A model generated the notes under the pieces. That model saw nothing but the letters and a program-made list of their open reading frames with translations. It did no database searches and was not told the origin of the DNA. Positions 18,775 to 28,576 of a stretch of 64,000 bases of DNA are shown piece by piece; within the stretch, counting starts at the first letter, position 1; the number at the start of each line of letters is the position of its first letter. Made by a program: the position numbers and the translations under genes. The DNA comes from Bradyrhizobium sp. CCBAU 051011 (GTDB lineage Bacteria > Pseudomonadota > Alphaproteobacteria > Rhizobiales > Xanthobacteraceae), in NCBI RefSeq assembly GCF_009930815.1, contig NZ_CP022222.1, positions 903,501-967,500 on the forward strand, read 5' to 3'.

Positions 18775-20196
18775 ATGGGATTCGAATCTGCATCGTTGAA
18801 TGCGTCTAAAGAAAGCGGAGAGCGAGTCTGTTCGATACGCGTTCTCGATCTAAGCCGCTTCAGCCTCTTGCCCATGCCGGCGGCTGCCATCCTGCTGGGT
18901 CTTGGCTCGTCGGCGAATGCACAGGCCATTCCGTGGACCAGCGGGGAATTCGCTTCCCCGTGGAACTCGCAGAAAATCTTTGAGCCGTCGTCGCTGCCGG
19001 ACAGGACCGACCCGGAAACCCGCGAAGAGATACCGCCCGAGGACATGCCGGTGAAGAAGCGACAACAGCCTGGCTATGAACCCGTCGGCATTCGCTCCGG
19101 CTCGTGGATGTTCAACCCGTCGCTGACCGCCGGCACTTTTTACGACAGCAACGTCTTTGCGTCGAACACCGCGCCGCGTTCCGATATTGCGGCCGTGATC
19201 GAGCCGACGCTGCGCGCGCACTCTTTATGGGGACGGCATGGCGTCGATCTGAAGCTGGATGCGCAGTCGACGGTCTATAACCAGTTTTCGAGCCTGAACC
19301 AGACCAACGCCAGCCTGAAGGGCAATGGCTGGCTGGACATCGCGAAAGACACGATGCTGCTGGGCAGCTTTCAGGTGGCGCATCTGAACGAAGGCGTCGG
19401 CACGCTCACTTCGCCCGCCAACGCGATATCGCCGACGCCGTACAATCTGATGTCGGGCGACGTCACCCTGCGCAAGGAGTTCAACCGGCTGACGACATCG
19501 GTCGGCTTCCGCACCGATTCCTACGACTACGGATCGACACGCGCGCAGGACGGCACCGTCATCAACCAGGACGCCCGCGACGGGCAGATCTATTCCCTGC
19601 ACAGCCGGATCGACTATGCCATCTCCTCCACGCTCGGCTGGTTCGGCGGCGTGGAAGGCAATCAGCGCGATATCAGGGGAACGCCCGGTCACACCCTGGA
19701 CTCGCAGGGCTATCGCGCGCTGTCCGGCATCACCGTCGGCTTAAGCAATCTGGTCACCGGCGAGTTCGGCGCAGGTTACGTCCAGCAGCGCTTCGACGAT
19801 CCGTCGATTGGAAACATCGAAGGTCCCTCCTACCGCGCGCGGTTGACGTGGCGGCCGACGCGCCTGCTCGATGTTCACTTCAATGCCGAACAACTCGTCA
19901 CGCAGACCACCGACACCAGCGCCACCGGCGTGCTCGCGAATGCGGTTCAACTCGGCCTCGATTACGAACTGCGGCGTAACATCATTGTGTCGCTCGCCGG
20001 CGGCTACGAGAACGACAAGTTCTTCGGCCAGATCCGCAAGGACAACGTGATCACATCGGACACGCGCGTCAAATATCTCGTCAACCGCTTCGCCGCCGTT
20101 TCCGCCTACTACCGCTACACCAAGCGCGACAGCGACGTCCCCGTCTTCAGCTTCGACAAGCATCTGGTAGGTATGAATGTTACAGCGCAATTCTGA
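18775..20196 (+). CDS. Outer-membrane beta-barrel protein of the polysaccharide locus
   Basis: 473 residues from the ATG at 18775, chosen because AAGGGA lies just upstream; the frame is open further up to 18673. After an N-terminal region with a hydrophobic segment ending SSANAQA (likely signal cleavage) comes a pattern of alternating strands ending with aromatic-terminal MNVTAQF, the outer-membrane barrel C-terminal signature. It resembles the BBP2_2 barrel family found beside exopolysaccharide genes. The probable role is secretion or anchoring of the polymer. The end overlaps the autokinase start by 20 bases. Confidence 0.75.
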   Translation: MGFESASLNASKESGERVCSIRVLDLSRFSLLPMPAAAILLGLGSSANAQAIPWTSGEFASPWNSQKIFEPSSLPDRTDPETREEIPPEDMPVKKRQQPGYEPVGIRSGSWMFNPSLTAGTFYDSNVFASNTAPRSDIAAVIEPTLRAHSLWGRHGVDLKLDAQSTVYNQFSSLNQTNASLKGNGWLDIAKDTMLLGSFQVAHLNEGVGTLTSPANAISPTPYNLMSGDVTLRKEFNRLTTSVGFRTDSYDYGSTRAQDGTVINQDARDGQIYSLHSRIDYAISSTLGWFGGVEGNQRDIRGTPGHTLDSQGYRALSGITVGLSNLVTGEFGAGYVQQRFDDPSIGNIEGPSYRARLTWRPTRLLDVHFNAEQLVTQTTDTSATGVLANAVQLGLDYELRRNIIVSLAGGYENDKFFGQIRKDNVITSDTRVKYLVNRFAAVSAYYRYTKRDSDVPVFSFDKHLVGMNVTAQF

Positions 20197-22489
20197 CCTG
20201 CCCTATGTGATTCCCGACGAGCCTCCGGTCCGGCCGGCCGAAAGCTGGCAGTATCCGACCGTCGATTTGCGCGAGATGGGCCGGATCCTGCGCCGCCGCT
20301 ACAAGATGGTGGCGCTGCCGGCCGCCGTCCTGCTCAGCCTGGCAGTGGTCTATCTGTTGTTCGCCCCCACTCTATATACGGCTACCTCAACCGTGCTGGT
20401 CGATCCGCGCCGCGCCAATGTCGTCGAGACCAACCAGTCCGTGCTGTCGAACTTCGGCACCGACGACGCAACGATCGAAAGCCAGACGCTGCTGATCCAG
20501 TCGGTCGCCATCCTGACGCGCGTCGTCGGCAAGCTGAAGCTGACGGAAGACGAGGAATTCACGCCAAAGCCCGGCCTGCTCGATCCTATCAAGAGCCTGT
20601 TCCGCAGCAGCGGGCCGAGCGACGGCGCCAGCCCGGAGGACGCCGCCAAGTCGCGGTCGGTCGATATCCTTCAGAAGCGGATGAAAGTGACGCGGCAAGG
20701 CACCACCTTCCTCGTCGACATCGCCGTCAGTTCGCAATCGCCGCAAAAGGCCGCCACCATCGCCAACGCGATTGCTGATGCTTACTTCGACGAGCAGGTT
20801 CGCGCCAAATACGACGCCACGCGCATTGCGGCGACTTGGCTCAATGGACAGATCGATGATCTGAAGTCCAGAGTTGTCGCGTCCGAAAAGGCAGTCGAGG
20901 ATTTTCGTTCTGCCAACAATCTGATGGTGTCGCAGGGCGTAACGCTCAACGACCAGCAGATCACCGACCTTAACGGAAAGCTGATCGCCGCCCGGGCGCA
21001 AACGGCAGAGGCGCGGGCAAAGCACGAGCAGGTCCAGGATATCGCGAAATCGGGCGGCGATCCTGGCGGCATCAACGCGGCGATTTCCTCGGAAATGATC
21101 ACGAAGCTGCGGACCCAGTACGCCGATATCGCCAAGAACGAAGCCGATCTCTCAAGCAAGTACGGCGCGCGTCATCCTTCCGTCGCCAACGTCCGGGCGC
21201 AGCGGCGCGATACGCAGCGGCTCATCAACGAGGAAATCAAGCGAATACTGGAGAGCACGAAGCACGACTATGACGTGGCGCGTTCGCGCGAAGCGTCGCT
21301 GCAGCAGAGTCTCGACCAGCTCCAGGGCGTCTCCACCTCTTCAGGTCAGGCCCAGGTGCGCTTGCGCGAACTGCAGCGCGAAGCCGAGGCCAATCGCACC
21401 CAGTATGAGTCCTATCTCGCACGCTCCAAGGAAACGACCGCGCAGGAGAGTCTGGAAATGCCGGATTCGCGGATCGTGACCAAGGCCAGCATTCCGATCA
21501 GGCCGTCATCGCCCAAGACGATGCTGATCCTCGGCCTCGCAATGATGCTCGGCCTTGGCGCCGGCAGCGTGCTGGCATTCCTCGCCGACTATCTCGACGA
21601 CCGCGTGAAGACGCTCGAACGGGCCGAAGCCATTGCGGGCGTGCCGGCGCTTGCCGCCGTTCCGTTGATCGGCTCGCGCGAGCTCGCCGGTCTCGCCCGG
21701 CGCGGACGAAAAGAACTCGGTCGCTATGATCCGAAGACCACCAAGCTCCTGCCGGCGCCGCTGCAGCCGCCCTTGACGCGCTACGCGATCGACGAGCCCG
21801 GCACGTTCTTCGCGGAAGCGATCCGGGCCGTTCGCCTTGCGCTGCAGCGGACGATGCGATCGCAGCCGGTGAAGGTCGTGCAGGTCACTTCCGCGCTCGA
21901 TAGCGAGGGCAAAACCACGCTGGCCATCAACCTGGCGCAGTCGCTGGCCACGCTCGGCATCCGGACGCTTCTCATCGATGGCGACCTGCGCAATCCGCAA
22001 GTGACGCACGCGCTCTGTCCGCGCGCCGACGCCGGGCTTCTGGAGGTCGCGATCGGTCGCGTCGCGCCGGAGCATGCCGTGCTCGTCGACCAGAGCACGG
22101 GCCTTTCGATTCTGCCGTCGACCAAGATCCAGCAGGTCGAATACATCACGGAGCTGATGTTCTCGGACCGGATCGTCGATGTCCTCGATTACTTCCGCCA
22201 CCGCTACGAATTGATCGTGATCGACTCGCCGCCGCTGGTGCCCCTGGTCGATGGCCGCGCGCTCGCCGAACTGGCCGATCGCATCATTGTGGCGCTGGCC
22301 TGGGATCAGACCCCCGGCGAAGTGCTGTCCCACGCCATGGACCTGCTGTCCCCGGTCAGCGACCGGATCATGGGAACAGTGTTGACCCGCGTCGATCTCA
22401 GCCGCCTGCAGTTCTACGACTATTACCGCAGCTCGGCCTATCTTAAGCCGTACGGCACCGCGGGCCTCCATGCCGGAGCGGCGCGGTGA
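20177..22489 (+). CDS. Polysaccharide co-polymerase / tyrosine autokinase (Wzz-BY-kinase)
   Basis: 770 residues. Residues 30-130 are a Wzz domain with the first membrane helix near 40-60. A long periplasmic coiled-coil region (about 200-420) follows, and a second helix near 445-468. The cytoplasmic kinase has Walker A (DSEGKTTLAINLA, about 574), Walker A' (LLIDGDLRNP, about 598) and Walker B (LIVIDSPPL, about 679). The C-terminus has a tyrosine cluster (YDYYRSSAYLKPYG) for autophosphorylation. It controls chain length and couples polymerisation to export through the Wza-type protein upstream. Confidence 0.95.
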   Translation: MLQRNSDLPYVIPDEPPVRPAESWQYPTVDLREMGRILRRRYKMVALPAAVLLSLAVVYLLFAPTLYTATSTVLVDPRRANVVETNQSVLSNFGTDDATIESQTLLIQSVAILTRVVGKLKLTEDEEFTPKPGLLDPIKSLFRSSGPSDGASPEDAAKSRSVDILQKRMKVTRQGTTFLVDIAVSSQSPQKAATIANAIADAYFDEQVRAKYDATRIAATWLNGQIDDLKSRVVASEKAVEDFRSANNLMVSQGVTLNDQQITDLNGKLIAARAQTAEARAKHEQVQDIAKSGGDPGGINAAISSEMITKLRTQYADIAKNEADLSSKYGARHPSVANVRAQRRDTQRLINEEIKRILESTKHDYDVARSREASLQQSLDQLQGVSTSSGQAQVRLRELQREAEANRTQYESYLARSKETTAQESLEMPDSRIVTKASIPIRPSSPKTMLILGLAMMLGLGAGSVLAFLADYLDDRVKTLERAEAIAGVPALAAVPLIGSRELAGLARRGRKELGRYDPKTTKLLPAPLQPPLTRYAIDEPGTFFAEAIRAVRLALQRTMRSQPVKVVQVTSALDSEGKTTLAINLAQSLATLGIRTLLIDGDLRNPQVTHALCPRADAGLLEVAIGRVAPEHAVLVDQSTGLSILPSTKIQQVEYITELMFSDRIVDVLDYFRHRYELIVIDSPPLVPLVDGRALAELADRIIVALAWDQTPGEVLSHAMDLLSPVSDRIMGTVLTRVDLSRLQFYDYYRSSAYLKPYGTAGLHAGAAR

Positions 22490-23883
22490 GAACGCGAGGA
22501 CCGTTAAACGGATCTGCAGGCGTCGCACAAATGCGCCGCCGCCCCCTTGTATTGGACGCGGTGCGGCCGGCTCATACACCTGGGCGCATCGCGAGTGCCG
22601 ATGCGTTCATCGAACGGATCGCGACCGGCTTGATGCTGCTCGCCGTCGTGGCAACCTTCACGCTCTCGTCCTCCGTGCTGACCAACTGGAAGATTCATTA
22701 TCTCACGGCGGGCGGAAACTTTTACGAAAAGCTGCATCCGGCGACCTATTTCACGGTGCTCGCCTTCTCGCTGCTGTTGATGCGCAGCCGCGGCCCGATC
22801 GGCGAGATCAACCGGATGTTTTCCGAATCGAAGCTGCTGCTGGCGTACTTGCTGTGCTGGCTGCTTCTGCTGGTCCAGGTGATCGTGCTCGAACGCCCCT
22901 TCACGGTCATTATCGACACGTTCCTGCTGCCGATCCTGATCGCGATGGTGATGTGGCAATTGTCACCCGCGCAACGGCGCCCGCTGGTTTGGGCCATTCA
23001 CTTCACGATCCTGCTGAACGTCGTGCTTGGATATTATGAGTATTTCTCCGGCCATCGGCTGATCCCACTGACGCTCGGCGATGTCGTGGTGATGGGAGAA
23101 TGGCGCTCCGCGGCGCTACTCGGCCATCCGCTCACCGCTTCCGGCATCGTCGGCGCCTACGTTCTGGCGCTGGTGCTTCGCCCGGCGATTTGTCCGCCGA
23201 TTCTGCTGCGGCTGCCCTTGATCGCATTCTGCCTGGCATCGCTGATGGCGTTTGGCGGCCGAACTTCGCTGGTTACGGTGCTCGCGGTCATCGGACTGAT
23301 CGGCGGCTTCGAGGCGCTGCACCTGATACGGGGAAAGCGAATGCCGCTTCCCGCGGCCATTCTCGCCATCTGCGTGCTGTTTGCCGCCGGCGCCATTATC
23401 TTCGCGGCGCTCGACCTCGGCATTTTCGACAAGATGCTGCTGCGCTTCTCTTCCGACAAGGGCAGCACGCTGGCGCGCTACGCCACCTTCAGCCTGCTCT
23501 CGCATTTCGACTGGAATGAACTGATCCTCGGTCCCAACCCGGTCCGGGTGAACGCGCTGCAGTCGCAGCTCGGCCTCAACTATGGCATCGAGAATTTCTG
23601 GATTTCATCGGTCGTGCAGTTCGGCCTCATCCATACCACCCTGCTGACGATCGGACTGGTCTGTTTCTTCGTCGAAATGCTGCGCCGTTCGAGCGCCGCG
23701 GCATGGGCGATCATGCTGCTGATCGTCATCATCGCGGCGAGTTCAGTGAGCTTCTCGTCGAAGAACATTCAGCTCGCGCAGTTCGTGATCCTCGTTTCAG
23801 TCCTGCTGCCGCGCGAGCAGCGGCGCGTCGCCGCGCCCTCGCAAATTCGCCCGCACGTCACCTACCGGTCCGTTGCGGCATAA
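22486..23883 (+). CDS. VpsF-like polysaccharide polymerase/ligase-type membrane protein
   Basis: 465 residues from a GTG that overlaps the previous stop (GTGA), showing translational coupling. About ten hydrophobic segments from residue 45 to 440, with a larger extracytoplasmic loop in the C-terminal half, fit an O-antigen ligase/polymerase (Wzy) topology. The sequence resembles the VpsF family. As the only multi-span candidate of this type here, it is probably the repeat-unit polymerase. Polymerases diverge strongly, so the functional call rests on topology and context. Confidence 0.75.
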   Translation: MRTRGPLNGSAGVAQMRRRPLVLDAVRPAHTPGRIASADAFIERIATGLMLLAVVATFTLSSSVLTNWKIHYLTAGGNFYEKLHPATYFTVLAFSLLLMRSRGPIGEINRMFSESKLLLAYLLCWLLLLVQVIVLERPFTVIIDTFLLPILIAMVMWQLSPAQRRPLVWAIHFTILLNVVLGYYEYFSGHRLIPLTLGDVVVMGEWRSAALLGHPLTASGIVGAYVLALVLRPAICPPILLRLPLIAFCLASLMAFGGRTSLVTVLAVIGLIGGFEALHLIRGKRMPLPAAILAICVLFAAGAIIFAALDLGIFDKMLLRFSSDKGSTLARYATFSLLSHFDWNELILGPNPVRVNALQSQLGLNYGIENFWISSVVQFGLIHTTLLTIGLVCFFVEMLRRSSAAAWAIMLLIVIIAASSVSFSSKNIQLAQFVILVSVLLPREQRRVAAPSQIRPHVTYRSVAA

Positions 23884-23901
23884 CTTCGGGATTCTCTTCG
23901 C

Positions 23902-24975
23902 ATGGCTATCTATATCGACAACACCCATCTCGGACGCCACGTCACCGGCCTCGAACGCATCACGCTGGAGCTGTTCTCAGCTAAAGCGCTTGCGCCGCTC
24001 GATGTCGTGCCGGTGACGGCGCAGGGGCTTCGCCAGATGCTGACAACGCAGACGCTGGGGTTGCCGATGCGGCTAGCTGCTTCGTCCTCCATCTTGCTCT
24101 GCCCCGGCTTTCCGCCCAGCCCGCTGCTGCGGCCGTTTGCCTCGCGGGTGCTGCCCTATATCCACGATGACTTCCTGATCACGCGGCGCGCTGAGCTGAA
24201 TATGCGGGCGCGGCTTTACATGGCCGGCCCATTCAAGCTCGCCTTGCGCCACTACCCGCGCTTTCTGGCAAATTCCGGCGATACAAGGCGCAAGCTCGCC
24301 GCGCATTGCCGGTCCGACGCCGAGGTGACGCTCTATCGCCCCGCAGTGCGCAACGTATTTGGGCTCGACCCGGGGCAACGCGGCGAACGCAGCGCGCAAG
24401 CTCGACCGCTTCGGCTGATCGCGCTAGGTACGGTAGAGCCGCGCAAGAATTTTCCAGCGGCGGCGAGAATCCTCGAAGCCTTGCGGATGCAGGGATTTTC
24501 GGACGCCACGCTGGATATCGTCGGAAGGCCGGGATGGGGCAACGACGGGCAGGCGCTTGAGCAGCAGCCGGGCGTGACGCTGCACGGATATCAGTCTGCC
24601 GAGCGGGTCAATCAACTGCTTGACGCCGCCGATCTCTTCATCTGCACGTCGCATGACGAAGGCCTGGGATTGCCGCTGCTGGAAGCGCAATATGCCGGTC
24701 TGCCGATCATCGCCCCCGATGCCGCCATCTTCCGCGAAGTGCTCGGCGAGTCCGGCATCTATATCGATACCGCCGATCCCGCTTCCGCCGCCGCGCGAAT
24801 CGCGTCTGCTTTATCGAACGAGGATTGGCGCGCCCGGTACATGGCACAGGCGGTACGGAATCTCGCCCGCTGGAACGATCTGGCCCGCGGCGACCGAGAG
24901 AACGTCATCAGCCTGATAGCCCGCCTTGCTCACCACCAGGGAAACGCTGCTCCGGAGTACCGCCGCCTTGCATGA
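23902..24975 (+). CDS. Group 1 (GT4) glycosyltransferase
   Basis: 357 residues. The C-terminal GT-B domain has LIALGTVEPRKNF, the nucleotide-sugar region TLHGYQSAERVNQLLDAADL, and the EX7E-type motif HDEGLGLPLLEAQYAGLPII. The N-terminal half is poorly conserved, as usual for acceptor-binding domains. Donor sugar unknown; GDP-mannose is made by this locus and is a frequent GT4 donor. Cytoplasmic, building the lipid-linked repeat unit. Confidence 0.85.
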   Translation: MAIYIDNTHLGRHVTGLERITLELFSAKALAPLDVVPVTAQGLRQMLTTQTLGLPMRLAASSSILLCPGFPPSPLLRPFASRVLPYIHDDFLITRRAELNMRARLYMAGPFKLALRHYPRFLANSGDTRRKLAAHCRSDAEVTLYRPAVRNVFGLDPGQRGERSAQARPLRLIALGTVEPRKNFPAAARILEALRMQGFSDATLDIVGRPGWGNDGQALEQQPGVTLHGYQSAERVNQLLDAADLFICTSHDEGLGLPLLEAQYAGLPIIAPDAAIFREVLGESGIYIDTADPASAAARIASALSNEDWRARYMAQAVRNLARWNDLARGDRENVISLIARLAHHQGNAAPEYRRLA

Positions 24976-26065
24976 CAGCAGCGCCACAAGGCACCAGGAC
25001 GGGTTACGGATCATTGCGGCCGGCGCCGTGGTGATCCTTCACTATTCCGACTACTTCAAGGACGTGCCCATCGGCCAGTTCATGGTCGCCCACACCTGGC
25101 ATTTCAATCTGTTCGTCGATCTGTTCTTTGTGGTCTCCGGCTTCGTCATCGCGCGCCAGTATTTCGGGCGCGTCGACGATGCCGCATCGATCGGCCGCTT
25201 CCTCTGGCGCCGTCTCGCCCGCATCTATCCGCTGCATCTAGCCACGCTCGCCTTCTATGTGGCGCTTGCCGGCGCGCTTCATTTGGGCGCCGCGCGGACA
25301 GACAACCCCGCCCGCTACCCGCTTTCCGACCTGCCTGCACAATTCTTGCTGCTTCACGCCTTCATCGGCGAGCGTCTGACGTTCAACTTCCCGAGCTGGT
25401 CGCTCTCGGCGGAGATGTTCTGCTATCTGCTGTTCCCGGTCGTTGCACTGATCACCCAACGCCGCAACGAGGCGATCATTGCGCTCGTGGTCCTCACGGC
25501 CCTCGCCAACTCCCTTTGGGTGGCGGCCGCTGGGACGACGCCGTGGGCCGACTGGATCAACCAGGGCGGCGCCTTCCGGGCTCTGCCCGCCTTCAACCTC
25601 GGTGTGGCCTGCTATCTGTTTCGCGACCGGATCGGACGTTGGCCCATGATTCCTGGCGCGCTCGCTGCATCGCTGGCGGCGTTTATCGTGCTTGGCTCGT
25701 GGCTGCCGACGATGACCGCGCTGCTCGCCATCTATGCTATCGCGCTGCTCGCCGTTCAGGCGGACTGCGCCGGACGCGAGACGCAGCTGTCGCGGCTCGG
25801 CTTCGATCGCTGGTCGCCGCTGACCTATTCCTGCTACATGCTGCACATCCCGGTAGCGACCGTCGTCATCACCTTCGGATCGCGGCTGCTTTCCCTGTCG
25901 CCGCATGAACGACTCGTTCTGGCGCCGGTGGCGATCGTCGTTCTCGCCATCGCGAGTGTCGTGTCGCTGCGCACGTTCGAAGCGCCGCTGCGGCGATATC
26001 TGACCGAGGCATACGACCGCCGCGCCATCAGGCCCGCGGTGTCGCGGCAGGAGAGCGCACGATGA
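24968..26065 (+). CDS. Acyltransferase 3 family membrane protein
   Basis: About 365 residues from a TTG at 24968 with CGGAG 10 bases upstream; another in-frame TTG at 24926 would overlap the glycosyltransferase by 50 bases. It has the acyltransferase 3 pattern: DGLRIIAAGAVVILHYSDYF with the conserved His, FFVVSGFVIARQY, RRLARIYPLHL, and FNFPSWSLSAEMFCYLLFP, with about ten membrane helices. The family O-acetylates or succinylates sugars. It is followed, with a 4-base overlap, by a second such gene. Confidence 0.85.
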   Translation: MHDSSATRHQDGLRIIAAGAVVILHYSDYFKDVPIGQFMVAHTWHFNLFVDLFFVVSGFVIARQYFGRVDDAASIGRFLWRRLARIYPLHLATLAFYVALAGALHLGAARTDNPARYPLSDLPAQFLLLHAFIGERLTFNFPSWSLSAEMFCYLLFPVVALITQRRNEAIIALVVLTALANSLWVAAAGTTPWADWINQGGAFRALPAFNLGVACYLFRDRIGRWPMIPGALAASLAAFIVLGSWLPTMTALLAIYAIALLAVQADCAGRETQLSRLGFDRWSPLTYSCYMLHIPVATVVITFGSRLLSLSPHERLVLAPVAIVVLAIASVVSLRTFEAPLRRYLTEAYDRRAIRPAVSRQESAR

Positions 26066-27111
26066 CGGTCGTCGAGCGCCTGCCGGCAAACCCTGCATCC
26101 CTGAGCGTCCCGCATGCGCCGGCCAAAGCCCGCGACGGCGTCGTCGACACCATGCGCGGCATCGCCATTCTGATGGTGATCGGAATTCATTCGCTGCCGC
26201 AGCCGCTCGACGGGGCCTGGGCAAAATCCCTCGATGCGGCGCTGCGGCCCTGCGTGCCGGTGTTCCTGTTCGCGTCCGGTTATCTCACCGCGCTCTCCGG
26301 CCGCGTGCCGCTCGCGAAGCGGCTAAGGGCGGCCCTGATCCCCTACGCGATCGCGTTCGTCGCCGCGTATACCTACATGGCGCTGCACAACCCGGCGATG
26401 GACCATCGCATCAGCACGACGCTTGCCCGGTTCGGACTGGGATACGTATTCGTCTACTATTACGTCTTCGTCTATGTCTGCTGTACAATCGGCCTGTGGC
26501 TCGTCTTTGCGGCCGGCGGGGACGGACACGCTTCAAGGCAACGCATCGCGACGCTGCTGATACTCTCGATCAGCTGCGGATTGGTGGCCGGCAGCTATCT
26601 CGACCCGACCATGTCACGGCTCGGCGCCTCGGACGCATTGCTCGACGAGCTCCGCATGCGCGACATTCCGTTCTGGTTCTCGTTCGTCGCGCTCGGCGCG
26701 CTGACCGCGATGTTTGCAGACCTGACTGCTCAGGGCGTGCGCCGTACGTTGTTTGGCGCCATGCTGGCGGCCTACGTACTTTATGCCGCCGTGCGCATTC
26801 TCAACCTTGGCGACGCCGCCACTTACGATTCGATCGCCTTCTTCCTCTATGCGGCCCTGTTCTGCGTTGCGCTGTTTGCCATTCAGCCGAAATCTCCGCT
26901 GCTCGGGTGGATCGGCTCAGGCAGCTACTTCATCTATCTCTGGCATATCTTCGTCGTCATGGCGCTGCGCGATCACACAGCGCTGCGCCAGCTCGACGGC
27001 GTCGCCGGCTTTGCCGTTACCTGTGGCGTGACCGCACTCGTTTCGATCGCCGCGCTGCTCGCTGTCAGGCAACTGGCCTCACCCCGAATCTGCCGCTGGT
27101 TGGGGGCTTAA
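26062..27111 (+). CDS. Second acyltransferase 3 family membrane protein
   Basis: 349 residues, ATGA overlap with the previous acyltransferase. It has the family N-terminal motif DTMRGIAILMVIGIHSLP with His, PVFLFASGYL, and about ten membrane helices. It is clearly divergent from its neighbour, so the two probably add acyl groups to different sugars or positions. Located inside the polysaccharide operon and only 3 bases from the flippase gene. Confidence 0.8.
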   Translation: MTVVERLPANPASLSVPHAPAKARDGVVDTMRGIAILMVIGIHSLPQPLDGAWAKSLDAALRPCVPVFLFASGYLTALSGRVPLAKRLRAALIPYAIAFVAAYTYMALHNPAMDHRISTTLARFGLGYVFVYYYVFVYVCCTIGLWLVFAAGGDGHASRQRIATLLILSISCGLVAGSYLDPTMSRLGASDALLDELRMRDIPFWFSFVALGALTAMFADLTAQGVRRTLFGAMLAAYVLYAAVRILNLGDAATYDSIAFFLYAALFCVALFAIQPKSPLLGWIGSGSYFIYLWHIFVVMALRDHTALRQLDGVAGFAVTCGVTALVSIAALLAVRQLASPRICRWLGA

Positions 27112-27114
27112 GAG

Positions 27115-28554
27115 ATGCTCCTCAAGCACACCCTGCTCTATCTGCCCGCGCAATTCGTCGGACCGCTGTTCCAGCTCCTGGCAATGATCGTGTGGACGCA
27201 TGTCGTTGACGAACACACGCTCGGCGTCATCACGCTGATCACGGCCACGCATGAACTGCTGCAGATCGGCTTCCTGGCCTGGTGGTCGCAATATGCGCTG
27301 CGTTTCCTCGGACGTTACCAAGACGCAGGCGACGCGCCCCGTTTCTATCGCACCGAGAACGCCGTGTTACTCGCGTCCGTCATGCTGCAAAGCGCGGCCG
27401 TGGTCGGAATTCTGCTTCTGGTGATCGCGCCCGGCGCAGGAACGGGCCTTCTGCTCGCCACCGTCGCCTATGTGATCACCCGATCGCTCAATCTCTACAT
27501 CGGCGAACGCGCCCGCGCGCGACAGCAGATCCGGGTCTACACGATCCAGCAGGTATTCGGGCCATCCGTCGGGTTCTTAGTGGGCCTGGTGTTGATCAAG
27601 CTGATCGGCCAATCGCCGGAATGGCCGCTGGCCGGCTACGCACTTGCGCAACTGATCGCCGCGCTCATCGTCCTGCCCTGGATCGGCTGGAGCCATCGCC
27701 TGTGGCCGATCGACCGGGAGATCGTGGTCCACGCCCTGCGCTATGGCCTTCCCCTGATCGTCGGCGGCGCGCTCGGCTGGGTCGGCCTCAATGCGTCGCG
27801 CTTCATCATCAGCCAATTCTCAGGCGTGGCCGCAGCCGGGTTGTTCGCGGTCGGCTATGGCCTGGGCCAGCGGGCCGCGGCGGTCGCGGCCATGCTGGTG
27901 ACGGCAGCGGCGTTCCCGCTGGCGGTAAAAAGCATCGAGCAGGGCGGCAGCCAGGCCGGCATGCGTCAGCTTGCCACCAACAGCGCGCTTCTTGTCGCCA
28001 TCCTGGCGCCGAGCCTTGCCGGCATCATCATGCTGCGAACGGAGATCGTGCACCTCCTGATCGCGGCGCCGTTTCAAGCGGTGACGCTCGCAATCCTGCC
28101 GCTCTCGACGCTTGCCGGCGCGATCCGCAACCTGCGCGCTCATTTCGGCGACCAGGTCTTTCTGCTGCAAAACCGCACGCGCTGGATGATGGCGATTGCT
28201 GCGATCGACGCGTCGACAACCGTGGTGCTGAGCGCTCTGTTCCTGCCGCGCTGGGGATTGACGGGCGTCGCCGGCGCCACGGTGCTGGCGGCGCTGGCCG
28301 CCGCCATCGTCAGCTTTTCGATCGGCTTTACCAGGTTTGGCTTGCGCCTTCCGATCAGCCATCTCGTGCGCATCGCATTGGCTACGATTGCGATGGCCGC
28401 CCTGCTGCGGATCTTCCCGGAAGCTCGCACCCTTGCCGTGTTGGCGGCGCATGTCACGGCAGGCGCCGCCGTCTATTTCGGCGCGCTTGCCGTGCTCTAC
28501 GCGCCGTCACTGTTGCGGATGCTCCGTCCACGCCCCCAGCATTCGGGCGTATGA
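27115..28554 (+). CDS. Polysaccharide flippase (Wzx/MOP family)
   Basis: 479 residues with 12-14 hydrophobic segments throughout and the general pattern of oligosaccharide flippases (YLPAQFVGPLFQLLAMIVWT start, RYGLPLIVGGALGWVGLNASRFIIS mid-protein). It should move lipid-linked repeat units to the periplasmic face of the inner membrane for polymerisation. Last gene of the uninterrupted plus-strand run, which together with the polymerase and the co-polymerase completes a Wzx/Wzy-dependent pathway. Confidence 0.85.
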   Translation: MLLKHTLLYLPAQFVGPLFQLLAMIVWTHVVDEHTLGVITLITATHELLQIGFLAWWSQYALRFLGRYQDAGDAPRFYRTENAVLLASVMLQSAAVVGILLLVIAPGAGTGLLLATVAYVITRSLNLYIGERARARQQIRVYTIQQVFGPSVGFLVGLVLIKLIGQSPEWPLAGYALAQLIAALIVLPWIGWSHRLWPIDREIVVHALRYGLPLIVGGALGWVGLNASRFIISQFSGVAAAGLFAVGYGLGQRAAAVAAMLVTAAAFPLAVKSIEQGGSQAGMRQLATNSALLVAILAPSLAGIIMLRTEIVHLLIAAPFQAVTLAILPLSTLAGAIRNLRAHFGDQVFLLQNRTRWMMAIAAIDASTTVVLSALFLPRWGLTGVAGATVLAALAAAIVSFSIGFTRFGLRLPISHLVRIALATIAMAALLRIFPEARTLAVLAAHVTAGAAVYFGALAVLYAPSLLRMLRPRPQHSGV

Positions 28555-28576
28555 GCGGATCCGACACGGTCGGCGG

